Shown here piece by piece: positions 11,690 through 21,895 of a stretch of 64,000 bases of DNA. Source of the DNA: Wyeomyia smithii (taxonomy: Eukaryota; Arthropoda; Insecta; Diptera; Culicidae); contig NC_073696.1 in assembly GCF_029784165.1 (NCBI RefSeq), forward strand, positions 88,651,381 to 88,715,380, given 5' to 3'. The position numbers and the translations under genes are program-made. The stretch's first letter is position 1, and each line of letters starts with the position of its first letter. Under the pieces are notes generated by a model. The model did no database searches. It was not told where the DNA came from and worked only from the letters and a program-made list of their open reading frames with translations.

Positions 11690-12690
11690 CCAAAAGCTCA
11701 AACCGTAAAAATACTACAAGGTATACAGCCCTAGGAGTTGTATGAAATGGTGACGTAAGACTAAATGTATATATTATTTGCTGCGATAAACTGTTCATAG
11801 GTAACACTACCGTTTATATCCTTCATCGCACCCTTGTGTTGAAAACCACACAAATGATTTTTGTTTCGATATTTTTTTTTCGAATACTTCTCGATCGATT
11901 TTGACGAAATTCGTATTCGTTTGGATTTAAAACCACACATTTCCACACATAGAAATTCTCACACTGGGATGAAACATATAACCTATAAACATTTCTAAAA
12001 TCAGTCAAACCGTTAAAAAAATCGGTTAGATTATCAGTTCCTATATAAGCTGGCCACATTTTGTTACGTCATTTTCGAGCGAGCCTTCGGATCAAATTGA
12101 TATTTCCTATCAACTAACTAGACTCTAGGCACTTTATAGTTCTGAAAAGAACCGATTCCATAATCTTCAGCTCGAAATGTGTGCTTCAGAACGCTGATGA
12201 TCGCACCATCGGTAGCATTGAATATTTTGCTTGACCGCGCATAATAAAGTTTGCTTTCCGCTGTGCCCTCCAACAGCTGTACCAGCAAAATATCCTGCGG
12301 CGTACGATGGTAACTGTTGCTGCCGTATGCAAAATAAACGTAACATGTTCCGCAGTGCCTGGAAGTTGACTCGTATACAGCTCTCGTTTCTCAATGTCGC
12401 GTTCCTTTAACAGCTATACTCCACTCGCTATTGTGTGACAAACTAAACTGAAGCTGAATTTTCTACACGCAGTCTTTTGAATCGAGTTTAGCGTAATTTT
12501 TTGCCATGAGGGCGTGGCCACGCAGTTTCGAGAAAGACAAATGAAACGAAAAACTTTGTTGAGTCAAAATATGGAATTTATTTTGTCCATATTATTGTTA
12601 TCTGTGCTCGAGAAGCAAGCCAATAGCGATGGAAATGTATGGGAAAGCTTGACCTTGGAACTTTTCACCTTTTTTCACCATTAAGCAGTA
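11690..12690 (+). repeat. dispersed repeat family (GTGACGTA/AGTCTTTTG type), long copy
   Basis: It opens with GGTATACAGCCCTAGG...GAAATGGTGACGTA (from 11719) and runs through ACGCAGTCTTTTG (12468) and GCCACGCAGTTTCGAGAAAG (12518). The same order of blocks is found at 44433-44720 and 45000-45390, and the opening block is inverted at 50684-50745. No protein homology. It is probably a non-autonomous element. This copy contains about 180 bp (12191-12370) that the 45-kb copy lacks. Confidence 0.6.
12118..12390 (-). other. unrecognised 90-codon open frame without ATG start
   Basis: Read on the minus strand, one frame stays open from 12390 to a stop at 12118-12120, bounded upstream by a TGA at 12391-12393. 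It includes the segments RHCGTCYVYFAYGSNSYHR and GTAESKLYYARSSKIFNATD. Most of it lies in the ~180 bp missing from the related repeat at 45.05 kb, where both edges show a TCG. It may be an exon fragment or element-borne coding scrap. No family is recognised, and an open stretch of this length could be chance. Confidence 0.25.
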
Positions 12691-12696
12691 AAGCAA

Positions 12697-12900
12697 CAAT
12701 GTTAAACATTATATCAAACAATTGTCACACATTTTATCTATCCACCGACATATAAATGACTAAGATGCTTTAAGTCATTCGCTTGCTATAATCGTTTGAA
12801 ATCAGACGCAACATTTGCCAGTTTCATTTTCAATTTCACAAAGTGTTATCTAGTATAGAAAACAAAGACGTAGTCCTACGTCAAAAGAAAGACTATAGCT
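12697..12900 (+). repeat. dispersed repeat, inverted copy near 49.13-49.31 kb
   Basis: GAAATCAGACGCAACATTTG (near 12799) and ATTTTATCTATCCA (near 12732) recur in reverse complement near 49.2 kb, together with the GACGTAGTCCTACGTC-like block at 12869. It is non-coding. Confidence 0.5.
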
Positions 12901-12938
12901 ATTCAACCATTCCTGTGAGTTTTGGTGCCCTGACTTAA

Positions 12939-13673
12939 GGGGTTATATACCTTTTTGGTCGAGAAAAATGAGGGAAGTTTGAATTTATTTTTAAGTGCAT
13001 AGCACCATTTTCATTGCATCAAAGTGGTATTTTTCTGAAAGTACAGTTTATCAACAACAAGATAATACGTTTGATTTTGAGATGTACCAAGTATTACTGG
13101 AGTAATGGCCGTTTCCCCGAAACGCTATTTTTTTGCAGAGGCTTGCGGTTATCCTGATAGAGACTCAGCGGATCAACCGAAATCAAAAAACTCATATTAT
13201 TTCATTAGTTTATAAGTGTGCCGGGTCCTTGAACGATCGCATTTATGGGTATTTTGTTTTCAGTGCAAACGGGAACGTTTTGCCCAAAAAATGCACGTTT
13301 CGAGCGCAAAAAATAGCATTAAACATTTTTTTGCGGCAAAATGTAACTGTATGTTTCAAAAAGCGATCCTTCAAGGACCGGCGAATTTTATAACGAAAAT
13401 TTAAAAAAAAAGATGAAGGAAATCGGTTTAGTAGTTTTCCCGCAATCAGGATCACGGCAAAGTCATTTTCCGGAAAAAACTATTCCGAGATAATCGCGAG
13501 TAAAGTTTCAAGTTTAGCTTATGCGGCCGTGACGAGCAAATCGCTCTAACTTTCCTCCTATTGCTCAGATCTTTATGAAAATTTGTGGAAATGTTCTCAA
13601 GATATTGTATTTGAAGATTATGTAATAAATTTTTTTTTCCGGTTTTTTGAAAACTAAAAAGGTTTATAACCCC
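12939..13673. mobile_element. TTAA-flanked TIR element
   Basis: The ends GGGGTTATATACCTTTTT (12939) and AAAAAGGTTTATAACCCC (to 13673) are inverted repeats with one mismatch. Exact TTAA tetramers abut both (12935-12938 and 13674-13677), the target duplication typical of piggyBac-type elements. The 735-bp interior has no transposase, so it is non-autonomous. It sits inside a dispersed repeat (ATTCAACCATTCCTGTGAG before, GAATGGTTGAATTTC after) that is therefore older. Confidence 0.65.
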
Positions 13674-13689
13674 TTAAATGAATTTTCTC

Positions 13690-14153
13690 GTCGAGATAAC
13701 ATTGAATGGTTGAATTTCTTTTTCCCCGATTTGAGCTGCTAGAATGCATTTTTTAAATTTTGTCGACCAGCGTAATTGAATAAGACCCTTCGATTCATTG
13801 TAAATTGGGATACCGGAGCCGGTTTTCGAATCTTTGAATCATGAATTTGTAAAAACAATTGAGATGTGAGTGCCCACGTTAGAAAATTTATAGCTTTAAG
13901 TTTTAAGAATCAATTCCTAGAGAAAATTTCAATAATATTTTTTTGTGATGTTCAAGCTAGAAAATAAAAAAACTCAATGATAACGTGATTGTTTTTGTTT
14001 TAGCATTCACAGTCTTTTTAAAAAAGGAAGTACACGACTATCTAGATTAATTGCCTGACGTTTCGACCGTTTTGGTGGCCTTTTTCGAGGAAAACTTTAT
14101 TGATATTGAACGTTAGTAATATTAGTACAAAATTTATTATGGTCATTCACTCA
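13690..14153. other. gene-free stretch with dispersed-repeat remnant
   Basis: 13690-13785 continues the dispersed repeat interrupted by the TTAA element. The rest is AT-rich with no coding signal. Confidence 0.4.
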
Positions 14154-14414
14154 GGCGTTGTACACAAATTACGTAACGCTAAAAACCTATATTTCAGACC
14201 ACCTCCCCCTCCTAAGTAACGATAAGTAATGTTCGATATGACTCGCCCTCTAAAATTACGTAACGCTAGTCAACCTGTCCCCCCTCCAAATTTGCAATTT
14301 TGAGCAAACATCACAGTTACGTAACGGTATCAACTACCCCCCCCCTCCCCCTATGTAACAATCAGTAACGCAGACTTAACCCCCCTCCCCCCCTTTCATA
14401 CCATACCTTACCAA

Positions 14415-15059
14415 TCAGACGAGAGCCGTGGTGGCTCGTGCTGTATCTGCTGGTGTACTGCTGGTTTGTCGCCATGTTGCTCGGTTTTGGGCTGTGTTTC
14501 GCCAGTTCCCCAGGCGTCTCATCACCCGCAAGTCTCCTTCGATCTGGTCGAGCCATCGTGCACGCTGCGCCCCTCTGTTTCTGGTGCCGGAAGGGTTGCT
14601 GAAGAGAAGTGATTTCAAAGAGTTGTCGTCCGGCATCCTTACGACGTGACCGGCCCACCGCAACCTATTGACTTTCGCCAGGTGTGCAATGGGATTCTCT
14701 CCAAGCAGCGCGTGCAGTTCGTGGTTCATGCGCCGTCGCCATTCTCCGTCGCCCGTCTGTACTCCACCGTAGATAGTCCGCAGCACCTTCCGTTCGAAAA
14801 CTCCAAGGGCGTGTAGGTTCTTCGCGAGAAGCGTTGTTGTCTCGATTACGTAGAGGACTACCGGTCTTATCAGAGTTTTGTACAGCATTAACTTCGTGCG
14901 TCGTCGCACTCGATTCGATCGAAGTGTCTTCCGAAGTGAAAAGTAGGCACGATTTCCTGCCCGGATGCGTCTCTGGATCTCTTTGCTGGTGTTATTGTCG
15001 GTGGTCACCAGTGACCCCAAATACACGAACTCATCGACCACCTCAAGCTCATCACCGTC
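14415..15059 (-). pseudogene. RTE ORF C-terminal region
   Basis: The 208-codon open frame 14415-15041 begins in VDEFVYLGSLVTTDNNTSKE, the conserved block after the RTE reverse-transcriptase palm. It continues through KLMLYKTLIRPVVLYVIET, FERKVLRTIYGG and RLRWAGHVVRMPDD to RARWLDQIEGDL, all standard RTE C-terminal blocks. It ends at a stop about 15 bp before the element's 3' end. Upstream it is separated from the reverse transcriptase by the SINE at 15074-15429. The piece itself is intact, but the whole ORF is not. Confidence 0.8.
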
Positions 15060-15073
15060 TACAGAGACTTGAG

Positions 15074-15429
15074 ACTAGCGGGGGCCTAGTGTGGTTGGTA
15101 ACGTCTCCGCCAACCACGCTCGACGCCTGGGTTCGAATCCCACCGCCGACATAGATGTCGATGGTTGTGAGGTGGCGTGATCCACTCACAACCAACCCAA
15201 ACTGGTCTAGATTCAATCCTAGCCGACACCGGGAGATTTTCTGAGGCGAAAAATCTCTGGGATCACGCCTTCCATCGCATGAGGAAGTAAAGCCGTTGGC
15301 GCCGGTCCGTTAATAAACGGGTCGTGAGTTAGGGTCCTGGGTGTGGAGTCGCCTCCCTGGGCGTCGGTGATTGGCCACAACAGTGGCGGAACTAGACCGA
15401 CGGGAAATAAGCGAGAATAAAAAAAAAAA
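15074..15429 (+). mobile_element. tRNA-derived SINE family 1, copy 2
   Basis: It has the same A-box-like TGGTTGGTAAC, B box GGGTTCGAATCC and 3' AGCGAGAATAA as at 7117, followed by an A-run. It is flanked by an exact 14-bp target duplication TACAGAGACTTGAG (15060-15073 and 15430-15443). It is inserted in the coding region of the RTE LINE, in the opposite orientation, so it is younger than that LINE. The tail and duplication make this the clearest complete copy. Confidence 0.9.
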
Positions 15430-15537
15430 TACAGAGACTTGAGTTGGGAGCCTGATGTTGTTCTCCTTGGAGCCTCTCGCTCGCATGTATTTTGTTTTCG
15501 ACGCATTTATTCGCAGTCCGATCCGTCCAGCTTCGGC

Positions 15538-16400
15538 TTACAGTCGGGCGTAAGTTTCCTCCGCCGTCGCAAAGTTACGTGATATGATGTCGAAGTCATC
15601 TGCGAAGCCCAGAAGCTGAACAGACCTTGTGAAAATTGTGCCCCTCATGTCGATGCCCGCTTTCCGGATCATACCCTCAAGGGCGATGTTAAACAGCAAA
15701 CAGGAAAGTCCATCACCTTGTCTCAACCCTCTGCGCGATTCAAAGGGACTCGAGAGTATCCCCGAAACACGCACGTAGCACATCACTTGCGCCAAGGTGG
15801 CTCTGAACAATCGAGTCAGTTTATCCGGAAATCCGTTGTCGTGCATGATCTGCCATAGCTGTTTTTGATCGACTGTATCATAGGCCGCCGTGAAGTCAAT
15901 GAAGATGTGATGTGTGGGCACGTTGTACTCGCGACATTTCTGTAAGATCTGTCGTATTGAGAAGATCTGGTCCGTGGTGGCACGGGCTCCCATGAAGCCC
16001 GCTTGGTACTGACCCACGAACCTCCTGGTTGAAGGTGATAGACGACGGAATAGGATCTGTGAGAGTATTTTGTAGGCGGCATTGATAAGCGAGATACCGC
16101 GGTAGTTGCGGCACTCCAGCTGGTTGCCTTTATTGTAGATGTGACAGACGACTCCCTCCATCCACTCGTCTGGCAGTTTTTCCTCCTCCCAAATCCTGGA
16201 AATGACCCAGTGCAGCGCTCTAGCCAGCCCCTCTCTTCCATGTTTCAAGAGCTCACTCGGCAGTCCGTTTTTGCCTGCGGTTTTATTGTTTTTCAGCTTC
16301 CCGATCTCACAAAGAACTTCATGAATGTCGGGGGCTGGTATTCGGTCATCCGCTGCAGGTGCTCCTAGGTCAGTTTCTGCTCCGCTTCTGTTTACTGTTT
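15538..16400 (-). pseudogene. RTE reverse-transcriptase domain
   Basis: The minus frame ending at 15538 carries reverse-transcriptase blocks in order: NKTAGKNGLPSELLKHG, NYRGISLINAAYKILSQIL, QYQAGFMGARATTDQIFSIR, HHIFIDFTAAYDTVDQKQL, RRGLRQGDGLSCLLFNIALE and QLLGFADDFDII. The catalytic ADD triad is present near 15600, so the palm motifs themselves are undamaged. The frame is closed by a stop just after the palm (15538-15540) and shifted relative to the endonuclease upstream. It would copy element RNA by target-primed reverse transcription if intact. Confidence 0.85.
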
Positions 16401-16404
16401 CGCC

Positions 16405-16780
16405 ATTCAGGTGTCCATCGAAGAACTCCTTTCACCTGTCGACCACCTCGCTGGCATCCGTGAGAAGGTTCCCATCCGCGTCGTTGCACATGTCGGCTTG
16501 CGGCACATAGCCTCTGCGGGACTGGTTTACCTTCTCATAGAATTTCCGCGTTTCACTGGCACGGTACAGCTGCTCCAGTTCCTCATGTTCACGATCCTCT
16601 TGCTGGCGCTTCATTCGTCTGAGAATTGTGGTCATGTCGTTCCGTGCCCGTTTGTAATTGGCCTTGTTCTCTCTCGTTGACCTGCCCAGGTATATCGCCT
16701 AGGTTCGGTTCTTCTCATTCACCGCTGCCTCGCACTCCCCGTCATACCAGTCGTTTCTGCCACTCGGTGCTTCCTCTTCT
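16405..16780 (-). pseudogene. RTE linker between endonuclease and reverse transcriptase
   Basis: Frames carry NDWYDGECEAAVNEKNRT, then after an in-frame stop IYLGRSTRENKANYKRARND, then QQEDREHEELEQLYRASETR and YVPQADMCNDADGNLLTDAS, ending at a stop at 16432-16434. This is the usual RTE linker. Stops near 16700 and 16433 show decay. Confidence 0.7.
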
Positions 16781-16869
16781 AGTGTCGCCGTTGCGGTCTC
16801 CCCGATAGCTGTGCGAATGCTGCACCAGGCGTCCTCAAGAGGCAATGCGCCCAGCCCCTCAGCCGTAGG

Positions 16870-17774
16870 TAGCACCGCTTCAAGCTGTTGCGCGAATTCC
16901 TCCGCAGCCTAGGAGTTCCGGAGCTGTTTAATGTTGAGCCGCGGGGTTCGGCGATGTCGCGCGTGGTATACGGTTTTGAGCGCAAGGATACCGCAACTAG
17001 GTAGTGGTCCGAGCCAATATCCGCACCGCGATAGATACGTGCGTTTGTAATGTCAGAGAATAACCGGCCGTCGATGAGAACATGGTCAATTTGATTTGCT
17101 ATACGTTGGTCAGGTGATCTCCAGGTGGTTTCGTGGATATCCTTACAGGGAAAGTAGGTACTTCGGACTGCCAGTCCTCGGGAAACTACGAAGTGGACGC
17201 ATCTCTGGCCGTTGTCGTTCGTCACGGTGTGCAAGCTATGTTGGCCGATCACCAGCTTGTACATTTCTTCCCTACCGATCGGCGCGTTCATGTCCCCGAT
17301 GACGATCTTGATGTCTCTACGCGAGCAGCTATCGTAGGGTTTCTCCAGCTGTGCGTAGAACTCTTCTTTCTCTACATCGGGTCTTCCTTCGTGAGGGCAG
17401 TGCACATTGAGGATAGTGTAGTTGTAGAACCGGCATTTTATTCTCAACAAACACAATCTGTCGCTGATCGCCTGCCACTTGATCACACGACTCTGCATCC
17501 TGCCCAGCACTATAAAGCCGGTACCCATCTCATTGGTTGTGCCGCCGCTCTGGTAGTACTGTGCCCTGCGGTCACAAATCCTCCGTACCTTCTCTCCTTT
17601 CCGGCAAAGCTCCTGGAGCGCAACGATGTCGAAGTGGCGGGGTTCTAGCTGATCCAGCAGAATCCGGTCATCACCCTGGGTGTTCAGTGATCTACAGTTC
17701 CATGTACCGAGCTTCCAATCGTCGTCCTTGTTTCGTCGCCTAGGTCGTTGCCAATTGTTCCGGTCCGTATTCAA
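16870..17774 (-). pseudogene. RTE endonuclease domain
   Basis: The frame starts with ATG at 17774. WKLGTWNCRSLN and IVALQELCRKG are the N-terminal catalytic blocks of the apurinic-type endonuclease. IKIVIGDMNAPIG holds the catalytic D and N, and ANQIDHVLIDGR and GADIGSDHYLVAVSL hold the C-terminal catalytic SDH. The frame stays open to 16779, but the last ~45 codons (after STLNSSG) are out of the family frame, so a frameshift lies near 16920. All endonuclease motifs appear present. Confidence 0.85.
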
Positions 17775-18212
17775 TTCTTGATAGTTCGTAGTATTTTATT
17801 GTTTCGGCATGCTGCCTTACTAGGGCTGCGGATGCCTAGTTTCACGATGGGGCTGCCGTCTTGGGTGTAGCTAGCGAGACGCCGAATTTCATAATTCAGC
17901 CGTCCGCTCCGGATCAGACGCTGTTTGAGCCGCCCCTAACATGGGTAACAGACGCTCGGACAAGCTGCCCTCCTAGGAGAGCAGCTCCCCCTTCACTGTC
18001 AGCATACGACCAAGTTCCCACCGGTTCACCGATCTTTCCTTGGTTGCTCGTATCCCAGTCGGTACCACGTGGAGGTAGGGATAGGAGCTGCTGGGCATTA
18101 TGCCTTGGACCACACTGGGGTCTATGTTATGCCAACTAGTACGGGTGTACTGCTGGTACGCACTGCCCAGCCGTTTACCAACCCCCCTTTCATGCGTTAC
18201 GTAATTTGTGCA

Positions 18213-18730
18213 TTTAACGATCGATTTGAAAATGGTGTTCAAATATAGCGGGTATTGATGATTGCGGTATGCTACTACGGGTGATTTGATTGTGTTGAGT
18301 ATTGGTCCTACGGCGGGTGTTGTTTTTGACTGGGTGTAGAATTCCATCGTATGCAGTGTTGATACCATCAATATCTGGTCGATGGTTGACTGTGTTGTCT
18401 GTGTTGGCGATATGGCACATTTCCAGCATTGGTAGTGCCCATGTGTGCCTTGTACGGTCTATTATTTCTACATTAGTAAGAACATGTGTTGGTTAGTAAT
18501 GATGTGATCCATCATGGTTGTCTTGCCTCCGAGGTTGCCACGACTGTTAGCACCATCCTCCGTCAACCGTCTATATTGGTTGATATTGGATTTATCTCCG
18601 TACAGACGAGTCTTCAGTGAGTTGCGTGTCATGCCTATAAAGCGCATATGGCAGTCGCCGCATGGAAAACTAGAAATAACATTTGACTGCAGTAATGGTT
18701 CCACGGGATCTTCCGTGATTTAATTATGTT
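18213..18730 (-). pseudogene. Penelope-like element, GIY-YIG endonuclease end
   Basis: The minus strand reads FPCGDCHMRFIGMTRNSLKT (18468-18704 frame), the C-rich GIY-YIG endonuclease core of Penelope-like retroelements (the YIG tyrosine is F here), followed by the loop SNINQYRRLTEDGANS. In another frame (18214-18429) LPMLEMCHIANTDNTVNHR and INTAYDGILH match the conserved tail. So there is one frameshift near 18450. Only the 3' part of the element is present; no Penelope reverse transcriptase was seen. An isolated GIY-YIG gene is unlikely because it is fragmentary and lies in a transposon-rich block. Confidence 0.65.
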
Positions 18731-18889
18731 AGCTTTTGTTTTGACGGGTTTTGTGCTATTTTCAGGTGCGGATGAAAAAATGAACTTTTTTCAGATGGTG
18801 ATGAAAAGAAACGAAGACAGTTAATTGAGTTGGATGAATTTCCCATTAATGGTAATTATATTATCTTATTTGCAAAAAAATTCTATGCC

Positions 18890-19800
18890 CTCGTGAGCGG
18901 CCTTCCGGCAGTGACCCGAAACATTCGCCATGGCGAACGAAAACATGCGTGTAATTCTCGATGGGACGCAGCTGGGGGACGTTGGGCGGATTCACCGACT
19001 TCGGTACCACATCGATGTTCAGCCATCTCCTCCAACAATCGCTTCGAGTAGTGGTCCGACGCCAAAACTTCCCAGAACACCGTGTCTTTGCCCTTATGGT
19101 ATTTCTTGATGAACGACGCAACTTCTGGCAGGCTCTTCGTACTATAAATTTTCCCGTTCACGGCCAACCCAGAGCGACAGAAAAGCGGCTTTGACATTTC
19201 CTTTTCGCTGATTGTCAGCCACAGCAGCACCTTCTTGGGGAACATGGTGTGTTAAATAAATTTCACCTCGGAGCTCACTTACTTCGTGGGTGAAGTGAGA
19301 TATGAAGTACCCTGCCAGTCGTTGCCATCCAGGGTGAGATAGGTCTCGTCGTCCACCACTGCCACGTCGCGATTCGCCGGGAAAATCGACTTGACCATGT
19401 TCTTCAACGGCTGTCGCTGCGGCTTTGCCTGCAGCTCCGAGACCAGTGGACGGGACTGCCGCTTCCTGACATGTATGTCTATGTTCTCCAGATACTTTTT
19501 CACTGTATTACCGCATGCACCAACCACCAGGCCAAGTGCACGCAGCGATTTAGCTACTTTTCTCTCGGTCTTCCTCTTCAGCATCATGTGAAGCTTCTTG
19601 TCGCTCAGGGTCGGTGGCCGTCCGAAAGCGGGCGTTTTTTTTCAATGCACTGATCGTTGTCTAATAGTGTCAAGATGTTGTAGATGTCGGAACGGGCATA
19701 CCCGGCGTCCAATGCCGCATGATGTCCATTTTTGACGCAGCGGGGTACCGTTCTTTGAACGCGCACACTTCTGAACGGAGTAGCTTCACTACGGCGAAAT
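18890..19800 (-). pseudogene. Tc1/mariner-superfamily transposase relic (ITmD37E-like)
   Basis: Minus-strand pieces in order: a helix-turn-helix remnant (SDIYNILTLLDN near 19690), GRPPTLSDKKLHMMLKRKT (about 19570-19625), VVDDETYLTLDGNDWQG with the first catalytic D (about 19330), TMFPKKVLLWLTISEKEMSK (19245 down), VFWEVLASDHY where the family usually has FWPDLASAHY, and after a frameshift VNPPNVPQLRPIENY with the third acidic residue. The DETY signature and PPNVPQLRPIE suggest the ITmD37E group known from mosquitoes. At least two frameshifts and a stop (near 19260), and the second catalytic aspartate is lost. Terminal repeats were not located. Confidence 0.7.
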
Positions 19801-19859
19801 CACAGTTAGTTAGGTAGTTTGTATGTCTTCCTGTGTGCTTCCGGTCTTATCAACAAGAA

Positions 19860-21330
19860 GCAGCAAGTGATGTTCATGCCGATACCAAGCAAATTCTGGT
19901 AGACGACCAAGATTCACCACTGCAGCGATTTATGTGAAGACCCTCATCCGATACTCCTACTTAAATCTACGAACTAAACACAGTAACCCACGGTACCACC
20001 AGCGCTCCGTTTCTTGCATCGCGCATTCTACAGCAGCTTGTCGATGAAGAAGGTAATAGATTTCCCGAAGCAGCCAAGGTTTTACGCAAAAACTTTCACG
20101 TAGAAGGCTTTTTTCTGGTGGTCGCAACGTAACTGAGACGACAGCATTGCTCATGCAACTTACAAAGCTTGTACTGAAAGGCGGCTTAGAACTCCGCAAA
20201 TGTACAACCAATAATAATTTGCTTTAAAAGCAGCATTACTAAGAGAGGTTCCGCCAACAGAACCGGCCCTGCAAGAATTCTTCTACTTCGACAAGGATCA
20301 GAGCTCTCTGCTTGTACTGGGAACCGTCAGCCGACCAACTCCGGTTTAAAATACAACCCGTCAATGCGTCTTTGGGTTCGTCGATAAGCTAATGGATTGC
20401 GCTTTCCTACAGTGCAAAATTTTTTGACCCGCCTGACCTCGTAGGCCTCAGTGGTAACGAAGGCCTAAAAGCTCAGCCAAACGCTTTGAACCCTGAAGGA
20501 CGACGACTGCACCCCTTAGCATACTTGGTTTCGCTCTTTTACTCTTTGAATGCTCCCCCGGAAAACCAAGACTAGAACTGTGTGGGGCAGCGCCGTGTTT
20601 CACTTATCTAGAACGCCTCCCAAAACTGTTTAAGAAAACATATAGCCGGGCAGCAAGATTATGCTGACCACATCTCTAGAGACATACTTGTTGAGACTTT
20701 ACTTAGCTGTGAACTTCGACGGCGAATGGCCAACTCAACCATTACACGATAGCAGTCAAAGTCCCGAAGTTATAGTCGAGCAACGCAAAACACCAGCTGC
20801 AGTGAGTTCCGGGTGGAAAGAAACGGAGTGTACAATAATCCGGTTGGTGCAACAACACACATTCAGCGACGTACTCGTGCTTCAAAGGGGAACAACCCGT
20901 GTCACCACAATCACGGTTTTGATGGTTCCAGCCGTTTTTGCACCCAGAAAAACTATTATGCATCAGCGGAAAACTGGGTAAGACTGAACTGACAACAAAC
21001 ATCAGATTCTACTTCTAGCTTCACACTATGTGTCGATATTACTTGTTCGTCACGTCCTTCGCTTACGGTATTGTATCAAAGAGGCCAGAAATCTCTTAAA
21101 AAATATCAGTTAGTAATACCTTATCTGCTTCAGGACTGGTCCAAAACTATTGAAACAGTTTGTGGCAGAGTTACAAGCATCCCGAGTAACAGCCGACCGT
21201 TCTCCATAACCGGCTTCAACTATTGGTGACCGATTCTGTTCACGGAGCATCCAATAGGCTCAAACAACTCAACCGTAGCAGCAGTCATCAAAGGGTACTT
21301 GGCATTTCAACCCGCCAAGAGTATCACACT
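19860..21330 (+). pseudogene. Bel/Pao LTR-retrotransposon pol relic
   Basis: Heavily decayed but collinear. VDDQDSPLQRF (about 19897), IYELNTVTHGTTSAPFLASR (about 19960-20020), then LVDEEGNRFPEAAKVLRKNF (about 20038-20098) are Bel/Pao reverse-transcriptase blocks; the YVDD box has become HVEG. Next come LYWEPSADQLRFKIQP (about 20313), FDPPDLVG (about 20424) and, after about 750 bp, an integrase remnant around EHPIGSNNSTVAAVIKGY (about 21245-21300). Numerous stops. No LTRs were recognised. It would have been the pol polyprotein of a Bel/Pao element. Confidence 0.6.
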
Positions 21331-21559
21331 TTCGCGCTTGTGGAAAGCTGCTATTGCATGCGCACGACAATTACAAATTAAGAAACTGTTTTTAAAGTTA
21401 TATAAGCAATTGGTAACACTTCCAATTAAAATTTGTTTATGTTCTGAATTCCTTGGCAAGTTTTCGCTCAATTTCATCATTCAGAATATCCATAACTCTG
21501 ATCAACAAACAAGAAAAACATTCGGCCCCCAAGGGTTATAGCTAGCCCCAAAGGTTAAA

Positions 21560-21895
21560 GCTGTTTGACTATTCCTGTGAATTTTGGAGCCGCTAGCTCT
21601 TGATCCCAATTTTCCCCTAAACACGTTCCCTAGAACACTGTGCTTTCGTTATTTGGCGTCTCCATTGATTCAACAAGGAAAGGAGGCGCAAGTTTGACGT
21701 TCGCGTTGGAGTGGGTTGGAGCTTTTGACGCATCTCTGAAACGGATTGGGGCAACATAATGCACAGGAATGGGAAAATAGCTATAACACTGGTCGAAAAA
21801 ACGAAAAAAAGTGCATGCCAAAAGCTCAAACTGGAAAAAATAAAAGATTACAGCTATTCAACCATTGCTGTGAATTTTGGTGCCTCTAGCCATTA
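21560..21895. repeat. dispersed hairpin-like repeat (GGAGGCGC.../CACAGGAATG type)
   Basis: It contains TGGCGTCTCCATTGATTCAA, AAAGGAGGCGCAAGTTTGAC, TTGGAGTGGGTTGGAGCTTT, a CACAGGAATGG block and an AAAGCTCAAACTGGAAAAA block. Related sequence is at 28490-28800 (inverted), 37440-37610, 46437-46590 and, in part, around 12895-13785. No coding capacity; probably a short non-autonomous element. Confidence 0.5.

Larger units (their letters stand above)
14400..18181 (-). mobile_element. RTE-clade LINE, near full length, degenerate
   Basis: A single non-LTR retrotransposon lies on the minus strand with its 5' end at 18181 and 3' end at 14400. It is bounded by a 12-bp target duplication CCCCCCTTTCAT (14388-14399 and 18182-18193). 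The order is 5' leader (18181 to about 17775), endonuclease, linker, reverse transcriptase, C-terminal region and a very short 3' tail. This organisation and the sequence blocks fit the RTE clade (JAM1-like elements of Aedes belong here; exact family unverified). It has several frameshifts and stops and a SINE at 15074-15429. Confidence 0.8.
14154..18212. mobile_element. G-rich MITE, copy 2, interrupted by RTE LINE
   Basis: 14154-14399 is collinear with the reverse complement of the MITE at 3317-3575, including repeated TTACGTAA motifs and C-runs. 18194-18212 (GCGTTACGTAATTTGTG...) is its missing other end. Removing 14400-18193 leaves about 265 bp, the size of copy 1. The right terminal repeat has decayed after TTTGTG. 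Confidence 0.75.
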
